DNA from: Pseudomonas sp. LBUM920
GTDB taxonomy: Bacteria > Pseudomonadota > Gammaproteobacteria > Pseudomonadales > Pseudomonadaceae
Length of the DNA: 64,000 nucleotides
Assembly (NCBI RefSeq): GCF_003852315.1
Contig: NZ_CP027762.1
Location: 4,383,501-4,447,500 of the forward strand
Direction: 5' to 3'
Shown here: piece after piece, positions 54,931 through 63,195 of the stretch
How positions within the stretch are numbered: position 1 is the stretch's first letter
Layout: each line of letters begins with the position of its first letter
The notes under the pieces: generated by a model
Databases searched by the model: none
Told to the model about the DNA's origin: nothing
What the model saw: the letters and a program-made list of their open reading frames with translations, nothing else
Made by a program: the position numbers and the translations under genes

Positions 54931-55361
54931 GGCGAAATTTCCTGCGAAGAGGTGTCGCTCGAAGAAGGCTGCCACACGCCAACCAGCAGACGTGCGGTGA
55001 GTGAAGGCCCGATCAGCGTGGTCAGAAGCTCGTAGAGGGTAGTCAGCAACACCTCACCGAAAAACAGCGCATCGGTTTCGTTCTGCTCGACGAGTACGGA
55101 TTTGAGGGCAATCAAGTCCATCGCGGCCGGCACCCTGTCATAGGTGGCGGCCAGGCGTGGATGGGTCGAGACGCACAGATGGAAGCTGCGACGGTACAGC
55201 GCGGCAACGCCTTGCTGGCCGATGATGGGCGCCAGTGCTGCGCCCACATCCTGCAAAATCGAAACAACTGCCGCGGCGATGCTTGCAGTGTCAGCCTGCG
55301 GACCAACACGGTGCGCCAGAGAAGCTACGATCCGGCGGCTCTCTTCGCTAAGCGTGGGCAT
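54927..55361 (-). CDS. Unrecognised 144-residue helical protein, first gene of the KaiC-like operon
   Basis: I do not recognise a family. The protein looks all-helical, with hydrophobic helices around GVAALYRRSFHLCVSTHPRLA (about 50-70) and LLTTLYELLTTLIGPSLTARLL (about 105-128) and a Ser-rich tail. There is no signal peptide. Its stop overlaps the KaiC-like start by ATGA, so it is made in step with the ATPase, which suggests a binding partner or regulator in place of KaiB/KaiA. The start at 55361 has only a weak ribosome site. It diverges from the cobalamin riboswitch unit. Confidence 0.75.
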   Translation of the reverse strand: MPTLSEESRRIVASLAHRVGPQADTASIAAAVVSILQDVGAALAPIIGQQGVAALYRRSFHLCVSTHPRLAATYDRVPAAMDLIALKSVLVEQNETDALFFGEVLLTTLYELLTTLIGPSLTARLLVGVWQPSSSDTSSQEISP

Positions 55362-55483
55362 GTCTGACTAATATCTGATGAACAGAGACCGATGGTACAC
55401 CCTATATCCGGAGATAGAGACCCCGGCGGCCTGCCAATTGCGCATGGACAGGCTCCCCCTTGCGGGCATGATCGACTACCATA

Positions 55484-55655
55484 ACGCGCCGGTTCCCACA
55501 CGGGACTAATAGGGAATCCGAAGCGCGTTCATTGCGCCAATCGGAACTGCCCCCGCAACTGTAGGTGCTGAGCCTGCTCCACATCGCCACTGGACATTGC
55601 CCGGGAAGGCCGGAGCGTGGCGACGACGCATCAGTCAGGAGACCTGCCGGCCCAG
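55484..55655 (+). ncRNA. Cobalamin (B12) riboswitch
   Basis: Conserved cobalamin-riboswitch blocks appear in order: GGTTCCC..GGGACTAATAGGGAA, then CGGAACTGCCCCCGCAACTGTA (B12-box region), CCACTG, CCGGGAAGGCCGG, and GACGCATCAGTCAGGAGACCTGCC. It lies about 125 bases before the first gene of a BtuF/C/D-like importer and should shut it down when adenosyl- or related cobalamin is plentiful. The remainder of the 55362-55781 gap shows hairpins around 55661-55735 that could be the expression platform. Confidence 0.95.
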
Positions 55656-55781
55656 CAAAATCACTAACCGGCGGGGTGTCCGGGAAGTACCTCCGCGCCC
55701 TGCGATGCCCGCAGCGCTACAGGGTGTATTTCCGAGCCGTACCTCCCCAGTTCCACGTACGGTTTACCCGGAGATTGCCCG

Positions 55782-56792
55782 ATGCTGCCACGCGTTACTG
55801 CCCTGATCACCGCCCTGGGCTTTTGTGCCCTGGCCCAAGCGGCGCCCACTCACTACCCGCTGACGGTGCAGAACTGCGGCAGCACCTTGACCTTTGAGCA
55901 GGCGCCTGCGCGCACGGTGACCATCGGCCAGGCCGCCACCGAAATGCTCTACGCCCTGGGCGTCGGCGACAAAGTGGTCGGCACCTCGCTGTGGTTCAAC
56001 AACGTATTGCCACAATACAAGGCGCAGAACGACGCCATTGAGCGCCTGGCCAACAACGAACCCAGCTTCGAAGCGGTGATCGCCAAGCGCCCGCAGCTGG
56101 TGGCCGCCGAGCTGGAATGGGTGGTGGGCCCGCAAGGTGTGGTCGGCACCCGCGAGCAGTTTCACGAGCTGAAAATCCCCACCTACCTGCTGCCCTCCGA
56201 CTGCGAAGCCAAGGACAACCTGGTGGGCGCCGACGGCACGCGGCTGGAGCCGTTTCGCGTCGAGACCGTCTATAAGAGCATCAGCCAACTGGCCGAGATT
56301 TTTGACGTACAGGCGCGCGGCCAACAATTGAACGACGAACTCAAGGCGCGCTTGGCCAAATCCATCGCCACCGCCCACAGCAAAGGCCTCAAGCAGGCCA
56401 GCGCATTGGTGTGGTTCTCCAGCTCGGAAATGGCCAGCGACCCATACGTGGCCGGCCACAAGGGCGTGCCCGAATTCATGCTCCAAACCCTGGGCCTGCA
56501 CAACGTGGTGCAGTCCGATGAAGAGTGGCCCGCCGTCGGCTGGGAGACCATCGCCAAGGCCAACCCGACCTTCCTGGTGATCGCGCGCATGGACCGGCGC
56601 CGCTACCCCGCCGACGACCATGAAAAGAAACTCGCGTTCCTGCGCAGTGACCCGGTGACGCGCAACATGGACGCGGTGAAAAACAACCGCATCATCATCC
56701 TCGACGCCCTGGCATTGCAGGCCAGCGTGCGCACGTTCGATGGCCTGGAACAGCTGGCCGGCGCCATCGACGGCTACGACCTGCGCAAATGA
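55782..56792 (+). CDS. ABC transporter periplasmic binding protein, probable cobalamin (BtuF-like)
   Basis: A 336-residue secreted protein. The signal peptide (MLPRVTALITALGFCALAQA, cleavage about residue 20-22) is followed by a class III binding-protein fold of the type serving iron-siderophore and B12 transporters (RTVTIGQAATEMLYALGVGDKVVG). CGGAGA precedes the ATG. The upstream cobalamin riboswitch points to B12 or a cobinamide as ligand. It overlaps the permease gene start, so the three genes are translated in step. Longer than E. coli BtuF (266), with an insert of about 40 residues near 110-160. Confidence 0.85.
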   Translation: MLPRVTALITALGFCALAQAAPTHYPLTVQNCGSTLTFEQAPARTVTIGQAATEMLYALGVGDKVVGTSLWFNNVLPQYKAQNDAIERLANNEPSFEAVIAKRPQLVAAELEWVVGPQGVVGTREQFHELKIPTYLLPSDCEAKDNLVGADGTRLEPFRVETVYKSISQLAEIFDVQARGQQLNDELKARLAKSIATAHSKGLKQASALVWFSSSEMASDPYVAGHKGVPEFMLQTLGLHNVVQSDEEWPAVGWETIAKANPTFLVIARMDRRRYPADDHEKKLAFLRSDPVTRNMDAVKNNRIIILDALALQASVRTFDGLEQLAGAIDGYDLRK

Positions 56793-57793
56793 TGCGTACC
56801 CTTCTCGCCCTGGCGCTGCTGTTGCTCGCCGTGCTCGCCGGCGTGGCCATCGGCGAAACCGCCATCGCGCCGCAGGTGGTGTTGCAGGTGCTTGCCAACA
56901 AACTGTGGGCAGCCGGTTACGTGCTCGACCCGATCGACGAAGGCGTGGTGTGGAACTACCGCCTGACCCGCGCCCTGGTCGCCGCCGCGTGCGGTGCCGG
57001 GTTGGCCACGTGCGGGGTGATCTTGCAGTCGTTGTTGCGTAACCCGTTGGCCGATCCTTATCTGCTGGGCATCAGCGCCGGCGCCTCGACCGGCGCGGTA
57101 TTGGTGGCACTGATCGGCGTCGGCGGCGGGCTGGTTTCGCTGTCGGCAGGCGCGTTTGTCGGCGCCATGGCGGCCTTTGCGCTGGTGATTCTGCTGGCGC
57201 GCGCCAGCGGCTCGGCGAGCGGCACCGGCCAGATCATCCTCGCCGGCATCGCCGGGTCACAGCTGTTCAACGCCCTCACGGCGTTCCTGATCACCAAGTC
57301 CGCCAGCTCCGAGCAGGCACGCGGCATTATGTTCTGGCTGCTGGGCAACCTCAGCGGGGTGCGCTGGCCGTCGGTGTGGCTGGCGGTGCCGGTGACCGTC
57401 GCAGGCCTGGCGGTGTGCCTGTGGCACCGCCGCGCGCTGGACGCGTTCACCTTCGGCACCGACTCGGCGGCCTCGCTGGGCATTCCAGTGCGCCGGGTGC
57501 AGTTTGTGCTGGTGGGCTGCGCGGCGCTGGTGACGGCGGTGATGGTGTCGATTGTCGGCTCCATTGGCTTTGTCGGGCTGGTGATTCCGCATGCGGTGCG
57601 CCTGCTGGTCGGTACCGGGCATTCACGGCTGCTGCCGGCCAGCGCCTTGGGCGGCGCGCTGTTTTTGATCGCCGCCGACGTGCTCTCGCGCACGCTGATC
57701 AAGGGCCAGGTGATTCCGGTCGGCGTGGTCACCGCGCTGGTCGGCGCGCCGGTGTTTGCGCTGATCCTGATCGGCCGGAGAAATGCGCGATGA
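56789..57793 (+). CDS. ABC transporter permease, FecCD/BtuC family
   Basis: A 334-residue inner-membrane protein with about ten spans. Family signatures include WNYRLTRALVAAACGAGLATCGVILQ, NPLADPYLLGISAGAS and, near the end, SIGFVGLVIPHAVRLLVG, the coupling helix that contacts the ATPase. It would form a dimer channel for the BtuF-like protein's ligand. The start overlaps the previous stop (ATGATG) and its own stop overlaps the ATPase start (ATGA). Confidence 0.92.
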   Translation: MMRTLLALALLLLAVLAGVAIGETAIAPQVVLQVLANKLWAAGYVLDPIDEGVVWNYRLTRALVAAACGAGLATCGVILQSLLRNPLADPYLLGISAGASTGAVLVALIGVGGGLVSLSAGAFVGAMAAFALVILLARASGSASGTGQIILAGIAGSQLFNALTAFLITKSASSEQARGIMFWLLGNLSGVRWPSVWLAVPVTVAGLAVCLWHRRALDAFTFGTDSAASLGIPVRRVQFVLVGCAALVTAVMVSIVGSIGFVGLVIPHAVRLLVGTGHSRLLPASALGGALFLIAADVLSRTLIKGQVIPVGVVTALVGAPVFALILIGRRNAR

Positions 57794-58554
57794 CGGTGCT
57801 CAGTTGCACGGGCCTGGGGTTCAAAGTGCGCGATGCCGAGTTGCTGCGCGATATCCACTTGGACGTTCAGCAAGGTGAAACCTTGGGCATTGTCGGGCCG
57901 AACGGTTCCGGCAAGTCCACCCTGCTCAAACTGCTGGCCGGTTTGCGTGCACCGGCGTCCGGTGAAGTGCTGTTGGGCGGCCAGCACTTGGGCCGCCTAT
58001 CCCGGCGCGCCATCGCGCAGCAACTGGCCGTGGTGGAGCAGCAGGCTGATACCGACGATGCCATCCGCGTGTTCGACGCCGTGGCGCTGGGCCGCACGCC
58101 CTGGCTGTCGGCGCTGAGCCCGTGGTCTGACGAAGACGACGCCATTGTGGGTCAGGCGCTGCACGACGTAGACGCCACCCACCTGAGCAAACGCGCGTGG
58201 CGCAGCCTCTCCGGTGGCGAACGCCAACGCGTGCACATCGCCCGCGCCCTGGCGCAACGGCCGCAGATTCTGTTGCTGGATGAGCCGACCAATCACCTGG
58301 ATATCCAGCATCAACTGGCGATCTTGAAGGGCGTGCAGGCCCTGCCGGTGACCACCTTGATTGCGCTGCATGACCTCAACCAGGCACTGACCTGCGATCG
58401 CCTGGCCGTGCTGGACCGCGGGCGGCTGGTGGCGCTGGGCCCGCCACTGGAGGTGCTGACGCCGCAGCGATTGCAAGAGACATTCGGGGTACAGGCGCAC
58501 TACCTGACAGACCCATTTGACGGCGCGCAGATCCTGCGGTTGCGCTCGAACTGA
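57790..58554 (+). CDS. ABC transporter ATPase, BtuD/FepC type
   Basis: A 254-residue nucleotide-binding protein. Walker A GPNGSGKST (about 36-44), signature LSGGERQRV, Walker B ILLLDEPTNHLD and the switch His in LIALHDLN are all complete. It powers the permease upstream. It is the last gene of the riboswitch-controlled unit; no TonB receptor (btuB) or cobalamin-processing gene follows, and a REPIN cluster begins 35 bases after the stop. Confidence 0.93.
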   Translation: MTVLSCTGLGFKVRDAELLRDIHLDVQQGETLGIVGPNGSGKSTLLKLLAGLRAPASGEVLLGGQHLGRLSRRAIAQQLAVVEQQADTDDAIRVFDAVALGRTPWLSALSPWSDEDDAIVGQALHDVDATHLSKRAWRSLSGGERQRVHIARALAQRPQILLLDEPTNHLDIQHQLAILKGVQALPVTTLIALHDLNQALTCDRLAVLDRGRLVALGPPLEVLTPQRLQETFGVQAHYLTDPFDGAQILRLRSN

Positions 58555-58588
58555 TGAGCTGACCGCGGCTCCTAACAACACCACCAAT

Positions 58589-59080
58589 CAACTGTGGGAA
58601 CTGGCTTGCCTGCGAGGGCGGTGTGTCAGTGGCATGTCAGTCGGCAGACCCGCCGCCTTCGCGGGCAAGCCCGCTCCCACAGTTTGACCGAGTACAGACC
58701 GCCACCACCGCACTGCTTTTGCTTTTCTGTGGGAGCTGGCTTGCCTGCGATGGCGGTGTGTCAGTGACATGTCAGTCGGCTGACCTGCCGCCTTCGCGGG
58801 CAAGCCCGCTCCCACAGTTTGACCGCGCTCATCTGCCAGTGCCGCACTGCTTTGCCTTTCTGTGGGAGCTGGCTTGCCTGCGATGGCGGTGTGTCAGAGG
58901 CATGTCAGTCGGCTGACCTGCCGCCTTCGCGGGCAAGCCCGCTCCCACAGTTTGACCGCGTTCATCTGCCAGTGCCGCACCGCTTTGCCTTTCTGTGGGA
59001 GCTGGCTTGCCTGCGATGCAGGCACCTCGGTGTATCAGGTACACCGGGTTGATGCCATCGCAGGCAAGCCAGCTCCCACC
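58589..59080. repeat. Cluster of four REPINs
   Basis: Four REPINs at about 58592-58682, 58729-58816, 58859-58951 and 58993-59080. The first three share a unit of about 135 bp that includes the inner loop (GGCGGTGTGTCAGTGGCATGTCAGTCGGC) and the linker CAGTTTGACCG...TTTTCTGTGGG, so they arose by tandem duplication. The last has a different inner loop (CAGGCACCTCGGTGTATCAGGTACACCGG). No gene is seen. Confidence 0.9.
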
Positions 59081-59214
59081 CTTGATTGAGTTCAGCGTCC
59101 AACATCAGGTCGGCTGTCAGGCCGCCTCGCCTTCGCTTTTGATCTAACCACTCAGGTCGGCTACCAGGCCGCCGTGCTCTGCTTTTGATCTTGATCTGCT
59201 TTTGATTTTGATCT

Positions 59215-59465
59215 TAGGCGCCCCGTTAAACCACGCTGGCCGAACACAGGTTTTGGAGCGTGGGTAAACCGGCAGGACGCCGGTTTAGCCGTGTTGGGCC
59301 ATGGATGGCCCATCGCGGCGGCCCCACGGTCCAAAGCCTGCGTGAGGGCACACCGAGCCTAAGCGAGGTGCCGAGTGGTGGGGCAAGAGCCCTTTGGTTA
59401 CTTTGGGGCTTTTCCAAAGTGACCCGCCGTAAGGGCGGAACCCCTCTCAGCCCCCCCAATCACGG
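59215..59465. repeat. Long dispersed intergenic repeat typical of fluorescent Pseudomonas
   Basis: From GGCGCCCCGTTAAACCACGC to the CCGTAAGGGCGGAACCCC hairpin the text matches, from memory, a long repeat found many times in P. fluorescens-group genomes between genes. It contains several hairpins (ACCGGCAGGACGCCGGT, CCATGGATGGCCCAT, CCGCCGTAAGGGCGG). A 77-codon minus-strand frame (59226-59459) inside it is often annotated as hypothetical but looks like a by-product. Upstream, 59130-59215 has short TTTTGATCT repeats. Confidence 0.65.
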
Positions 59466-59503
59466 ATATCCACTCAGCCCCCCAAAAAACCCAGCCGCCA
59501 GCG

Positions 59504-60012
59504 CTACAGCGACCGCTGCATATGCGTCGTCCGCCAAACCGGATCCGCCTCGACATCAACAATCTCAAACCCCTGCCGAAGCCAAAAATCAATCGCCCCA
59601 GCAAGAAACGGATGAGTATGCAGGTAAACCATCTCCACCCCCTCCCCCCGCGCCTTCGCCTCCAGCGCGCCGTACAACTCACCCGCCAACCCGAATCGGC
59701 GCGACGTCGGCGCGACGTCGGCGCCACAAACAGGCGTACCACCTCCACCGTCTTGAGGCCCTGGTAATTCAACTGGGAGAAGCGCCCGTCGTAGTGCACA
59801 TAGCCGATGGCCGCAACAATCCGGCCATCGACGCGGGCGATCAAAAACTGGCCGTCGCCATGAACATACACCGCTTCAAATCGCGCCAGATCATCCGGCA
59901 TGCCGGCTGCGCTGAGCTTGGGGAAAAGCTCGCTGCGAGCCTCAAGGACAAAGTCCAGCACTGCTGGAATGTCGTCGCAGGTCACATCCTGAATGACCGG
60001 TCGCTCGTTCAT
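59504..60012 (-). pseudogene. GNAT acetyltransferase broken by an 11-bp tandem duplication
   Basis: The first ~98 codons from ATG 60012 encode a GNAT N-terminal half ending VRLFVAPTSRR; the frame then fails. The rest of the domain, AGELYGALEAKARGEGVEMV...FWLRQGFEIV...TTHMQRSL, continues in another frame to a stop at 59504. At 59696-59717 the sequence TCGGCGCGACG occurs twice in a row. Removing one copy gives an unbroken 165-residue GNAT with the motif A run SRRFGLAGELYGAL. As given, the product would be 204 residues with a nonsense Arg/Trp-rich tail. It overlaps the 74-residue gene upstream by ATGA. A sequencing error or a reversible slip are both possible. Confidence 0.85.
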
Positions 60013-60233
60013 ACAACCCTGATCTGACTGATCCCTACCACCTGCGCCTGCTCCAGAATCTCCTCAGGCGTCGCATCCGCAGGCGGCAGGATCAACCCAT
60101 TCTCCGCATCGCCAAAATGCAATTGCAGTAAATGCATCGCCGCCTCGTGCAGGGGCAGTTCAGGCTGTTTGAGTTCAAACACGTGGGTGCGGGGCTCGTC
60201 GTTGAACAGGTAGTTCAGGGTGTATTCGCGCAT
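60009..60233 (-). CDS. Small conserved-looking protein of unknown function
   Basis: A 74-residue soluble acidic protein, MREYTLNYLFNDEPRTHVFEL..., with two probable beta strands, a helix (LHEAAMHLLQLHF) and a C-terminal helix-strand. I do not recognise a family. AGGACC precedes the ATG. Its stop overlaps the start of the GNAT gene (ATGA), so it was co-translated with that enzyme and may be functionally linked to it. Confidence 0.7.
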   Translation of the reverse strand: MREYTLNYLFNDEPRTHVFELKQPELPLHEAAMHLLQLHFGDAENGLILPPADATPEEILEQAQVVGISQIRVV

Positions 60234-60317
60234 GGTGAGGTCCTGATGAGGGAAAGGAGCAACTGATTAACCTGACTTATCGATCAGCTTTTAAGTTCCC
60301 AACCCACATGCTCAGTG

Positions 60318-60857
60318 TCATTTAGTCTGCACGTAGCACAAAGCAGAGCCCTTCACGCCCGACGCATGGACGCTGACATGGCGAGTGGAAAAACCTGGCT
60401 TCTCGACGAACTGCTTCTCTTGCCAACTCGCATAGACGCCGTACTGATAACCGATGGCGCCATTGGCATACCACGACACGGCGAGCTTATACACGCCCTT
60501 CTCATCGGGGGCCTGCCACAGCGTCTTGTCGATGACCGGCTTCGCCTGATTGAACGTGCGCAGGTGGAACGTGCGAGGCCCGCCGTTTGGCTCGGTAGAA
60601 CTGGACAGAAACAGCGTGTCGTCCTCGGCATCGTCTTCGGCAGCCGCCAGAATCACTGCCGGCACCCACTTCTCGCCCCGGTATTCTTTTTCGATGAACA
60701 CCGTGCAGTTCAACGTGCCGTCACCTGGGGTCTTCATTTTGAATTGCCGCTCGTACTGCCCGTAGGGCACATCAAACGAGAAGTTGTATTCGGCGGCTTG
60801 AACACCCGCCACCAGCAAAAATGCCGATAGCCCTACGACTGGATGGGAAATGGTCAC
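60318..60857 (-). CDS. Secreted protein of unknown function
   Basis: A 179-residue protein with a clear signal peptide (hydrophobic VVGLSAFLLVAGVQA, cleavage about residue 22) and a beta-rich body with two cysteines (LNCTVF and SALCYVQTK) that could form a disulfide in the periplasm. It starts with GTG at 60857 with AAGGA ahead. I cannot assign a family. It stands alone on the minus strand, 84 bases before the 74-residue gene. Confidence 0.7.
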   Translation of the reverse strand: MTISHPVVGLSAFLLVAGVQAAEYNFSFDVPYGQYERQFKMKTPGDGTLNCTVFIEKEYRGEKWVPAVILAAAEDDAEDDTLFLSSSTEPNGGPRTFHLRTFNQAKPVIDKTLWQAPDEKGVYKLAVSWYANGAIGYQYGVYASWQEKQFVEKPGFSTRHVSVHASGVKGSALCYVQTK

Positions 60858-61058
60858 GTGTGCGTCCTTGCGAGAGTCTGAAAATCGGGGTGTCAGAGGT
60901 TACGCGGCCTGTAGGAGAATCGGAAAGATATCACCCACTCTGTCTTCACTTTTCAGGACTTCACGCTGGAAGGCGTCGTGAGTGAAGACGAGTGTTCATG
61001 ACCGCAGATCCAGATGTTGACGTCGGAAGATAAAGCGAGCGCCGTGTGGCTCGAATGG

Positions 61059-62003
61059 CTAATGGCTGTAATCCAATACCGCCTGGATCCTCGCCGATAT
61101 CCACCCCCGACTGTAAGCAAGTACGCCATCTGCCATCGCCACCGGAAAATGAATAAACCCGTGGGCTGATTCCGGCAACAGGTGTGCCTCAACCTGCGCA
61201 GCCGCGCCCCAGCGTTCAGCCATCTGCAGCGTGTCGTCCAGCAACGGGTCGAGTTCGCCGACAAACATCAACGCTGGCGGTAACCCCGTAAGGTCGCCAT
61301 ACAGCGGTGACAAGGGTGGCTGCCGACGCTCCTCATCATTCAATCCCGGCGTGAGCATGCGCAGCGCTTCGACCATTCCCGGCCCGTCCAGCAACAATGT
61401 CTGCGGCCCCGCCGTGCGCACGCTCGGTGTGCCGGTCAAGTCGTATACGCCGTAGTACAACACCGCACCGCGCACACGTTTGAGCAGATCCGGCCATTGC
61501 TTAAGCGCCAGCAAGGTTGCCGCCGCCAGATGCCCACCGGCTGACTCACCCACGACAAACACCGGCAAGTCGGCAAACTCGTCACTGCTGAGCAGCCAAC
61601 GCGCAGCATGCAGGCAGTCCTCCATCAGCCCCTCAACCGGCGTGTCGATCGCCAGCCGATAATCCACCGACACCACTGCCACGCCACACGCCTGCACCAT
61701 GCCCAGGTTCAGGTCGTCGTCCATCTGCGCATTGCCGATCACCCAGCCACCGCCGTGGATATCCAGTACCACGCCTTTGGCTTTGCCTGCCGGCCGCAGA
61801 ATACGCACGGGCACTGCGCCCACCGTGCGGGTTTCTGCCGGCGGCGCTTTCTTGAGCGTTTGGCTGACCCGCAACAGCGCCTGAATCACACGCGGCGTGA
61901 CGCGGTTGCGGATTTTAAAGCGCGGCATCCAGGCAAGCTTCTTGTTGAAGTCGCGCATCTGCGCCAGCTCAGGCTCGCTGGCAGGCCAGGGTGTGTAGGC
62001 CAT
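61059..62003 (-). CDS. Alpha/beta hydrolase, hormone-sensitive-lipase type esterase
   Basis: A 314-residue esterase. The oxyanion motif HGGGWVIG (about 84-91) and nucleophile GESAGGHLA (Ser about 156) are typical of family IV carboxylesterases; the acid is in GELDPLLDD and the His in ESAHGFIHFP. It should act on short acyl esters. Its start overlaps the tspO stop by one base (TGATG), suggesting coupling. The 200-base gap 60858-61058 downstream holds nothing I can recognise. Confidence 0.9.
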   Translation of the reverse strand: MAYTPWPASEPELAQMRDFNKKLAWMPRFKIRNRVTPRVIQALLRVSQTLKKAPPAETRTVGAVPVRILRPAGKAKGVVLDIHGGGWVIGNAQMDDDLNLGMVQACGVAVVSVDYRLAIDTPVEGLMEDCLHAARWLLSSDEFADLPVFVVGESAGGHLAAATLLALKQWPDLLKRVRGAVLYYGVYDLTGTPSVRTAGPQTLLLDGPGMVEALRMLTPGLNDEERRQPPLSPLYGDLTGLPPALMFVGELDPLLDDTLQMAERWGAAAQVEAHLLPESAHGFIHFPVAMADGVLAYSRGWISARIQAVLDYSH

Positions 62004-62443
62004 CAGCGGTTATTTCGCAAAATCGAGAAATTCAACGCCGCCGCCACGCTCAGCCACGCCAGGTAGGGGAACAGAATCAACCCGGTGATCAAGTCCAACC
62101 GCAACGCCATCACCACCAACGCCGCCACCACCAGCCACAGCAGCACAATCACCACCATCCCGGCGAAGAGGTTATGCGCGCCGAAAAACACCGGCGTCCA
62201 CAGCGTGTTCAGCGCAATCTGCGCCGCCCACAAGCCCAGGGCCAATTGGCTACCGGGGATCATCGTCAGGCGATAGCCCGCCCACGCGAGCAGCAGGTAG
62301 ATGACCGTCCAGGCCACCGGAAACAACCAATTGGGTGGGGTGAAGCTGGGTTTTACCAGGCTTTCGTACCACTGGCCGGGCTTGAAAATAACACCGGTAC
62401 TGGCGGCGGCGGCGCAGGCGATGAGGAAAATCAGGAAGATCAT
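62003..62443 (-). CDS. tspO: TspO/MBR family tryptophan-rich sensory protein
   Basis: A 146-residue membrane protein with five spans. The family signature WYESLVKPSFTPPNWLFPVAWTVIY (residues about 25-49) and the tryptophan/asparagine pattern ALNTLWTPVFFGAHN are intact. TspO proteins bind porphyrins and steroids and affect stress responses. The original start MIFLIFLIACAAAAS begins the first span. Co-transcribed with the esterase that follows. Confidence 0.93.
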   Translation of the reverse strand: MIFLIFLIACAAAASTGVIFKPGQWYESLVKPSFTPPNWLFPVAWTVIYLLLAWAGYRLTMIPGSQLALGLWAAQIALNTLWTPVFFGAHNLFAGMVVIVLLWLVVAALVVMALRLDLITGLILFPYLAWLSVAAALNFSILRNNR

Positions 62444-62501
62444 GGGCTATCCACTCTCAGGGTTCATTTGAAGATAGGACGTATGGGGAGTCGGTAAAAG
62501 T

Positions 62502-63071
62502 TCACAAATCATCCGGCGCAACGATCTTCAGCCAAGGCCAGCGCGCTTGATAACTGCGAGCCTTGGCGGCGAACAACTCAGGCTCCGGGTGCAGCGGGTT
62601 AATGCGCAACACGCCCTGCTCCACATCCGCTAAGCCATAGGGCGCATACACTTCGCCCGTGTCGATCTCCAGCCCGATGCAGGTGCCGGCCACCAGGTAA
62701 CGGTCCACGCCCTGTTTAGCCGAGTGCAACTGTGGATAAGGCCGACCAAAGCGCTCGCCGTACCACAGGTGCACCCGCGCCTGGTTCTTGACCTCGACGT
62801 TAACGCCCAAATCCTCAAATAAACGTTCGGCGGCGCGGATCACTTTGTCCTCAGCTTCGTAGGACAGATCCGTGTCGAAGTAAAAGACGTCGTAGTCCTT
62901 TACGCCCTGAGCCGCAGGCAAGTTTGACTGATGGTTCCATACGGCCTGGAACAGGCAGCCCGCCGTGAGCATGCACTGCTCCACACCGAGGTCGGGCAGG
63001 CGCGCGGTGATCTGGGCGTTGATGGGGTTGGCCATGGCCAGTTCGAGCAGGGTGTTGACGGTCAATGTCAT
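62502..63071 (-). CDS. Nucleotidyltransferase-fold protein (NTP_transf_6 / DUF925 type)
   Basis: A 189-residue protein. The segment CMLTAGCLFQAVWNHQSNLPAAQGVKDYDVFYFDTDLSYEAED holds the Gly and the D-x-D pair (KDYDVFYFD) expected of a pol-beta-like nucleotidyltransferase, and VHLWYGERFGRPYP is a common family block. Targets are unknown. AAGGATTAACC precedes ATG 63071. It lies alone, divergent from the lipoprotein gene. Confidence 0.85.
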   Translation of the reverse strand: MTLTVNTLLELAMANPINAQITARLPDLGVEQCMLTAGCLFQAVWNHQSNLPAAQGVKDYDVFYFDTDLSYEAEDKVIRAAERLFEDLGVNVEVKNQARVHLWYGERFGRPYPQLHSAKQGVDRYLVAGTCIGLEIDTGEVYAPYGLADVEQGVLRINPLHPEPELFAAKARSYQARWPWLKIVAPDDL

Positions 63072-63195
63072 GGTTAATCCTTGGCTGTTCAGCGCGGCTC
63101 AAGCCACCGACCCTACACGACTGGCGGGAGGGTTTCGTGACAGCCATATTTCTATACACTTTGCCCGCCCGCTACCAATCGTCAAGGATAAAACG

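Noticed and set aside
59226..59459. 77-codon frame in the dispersed repeat
   Set aside because: It lies wholly within a structured repeat and has no ribosome site; probably a by-product.
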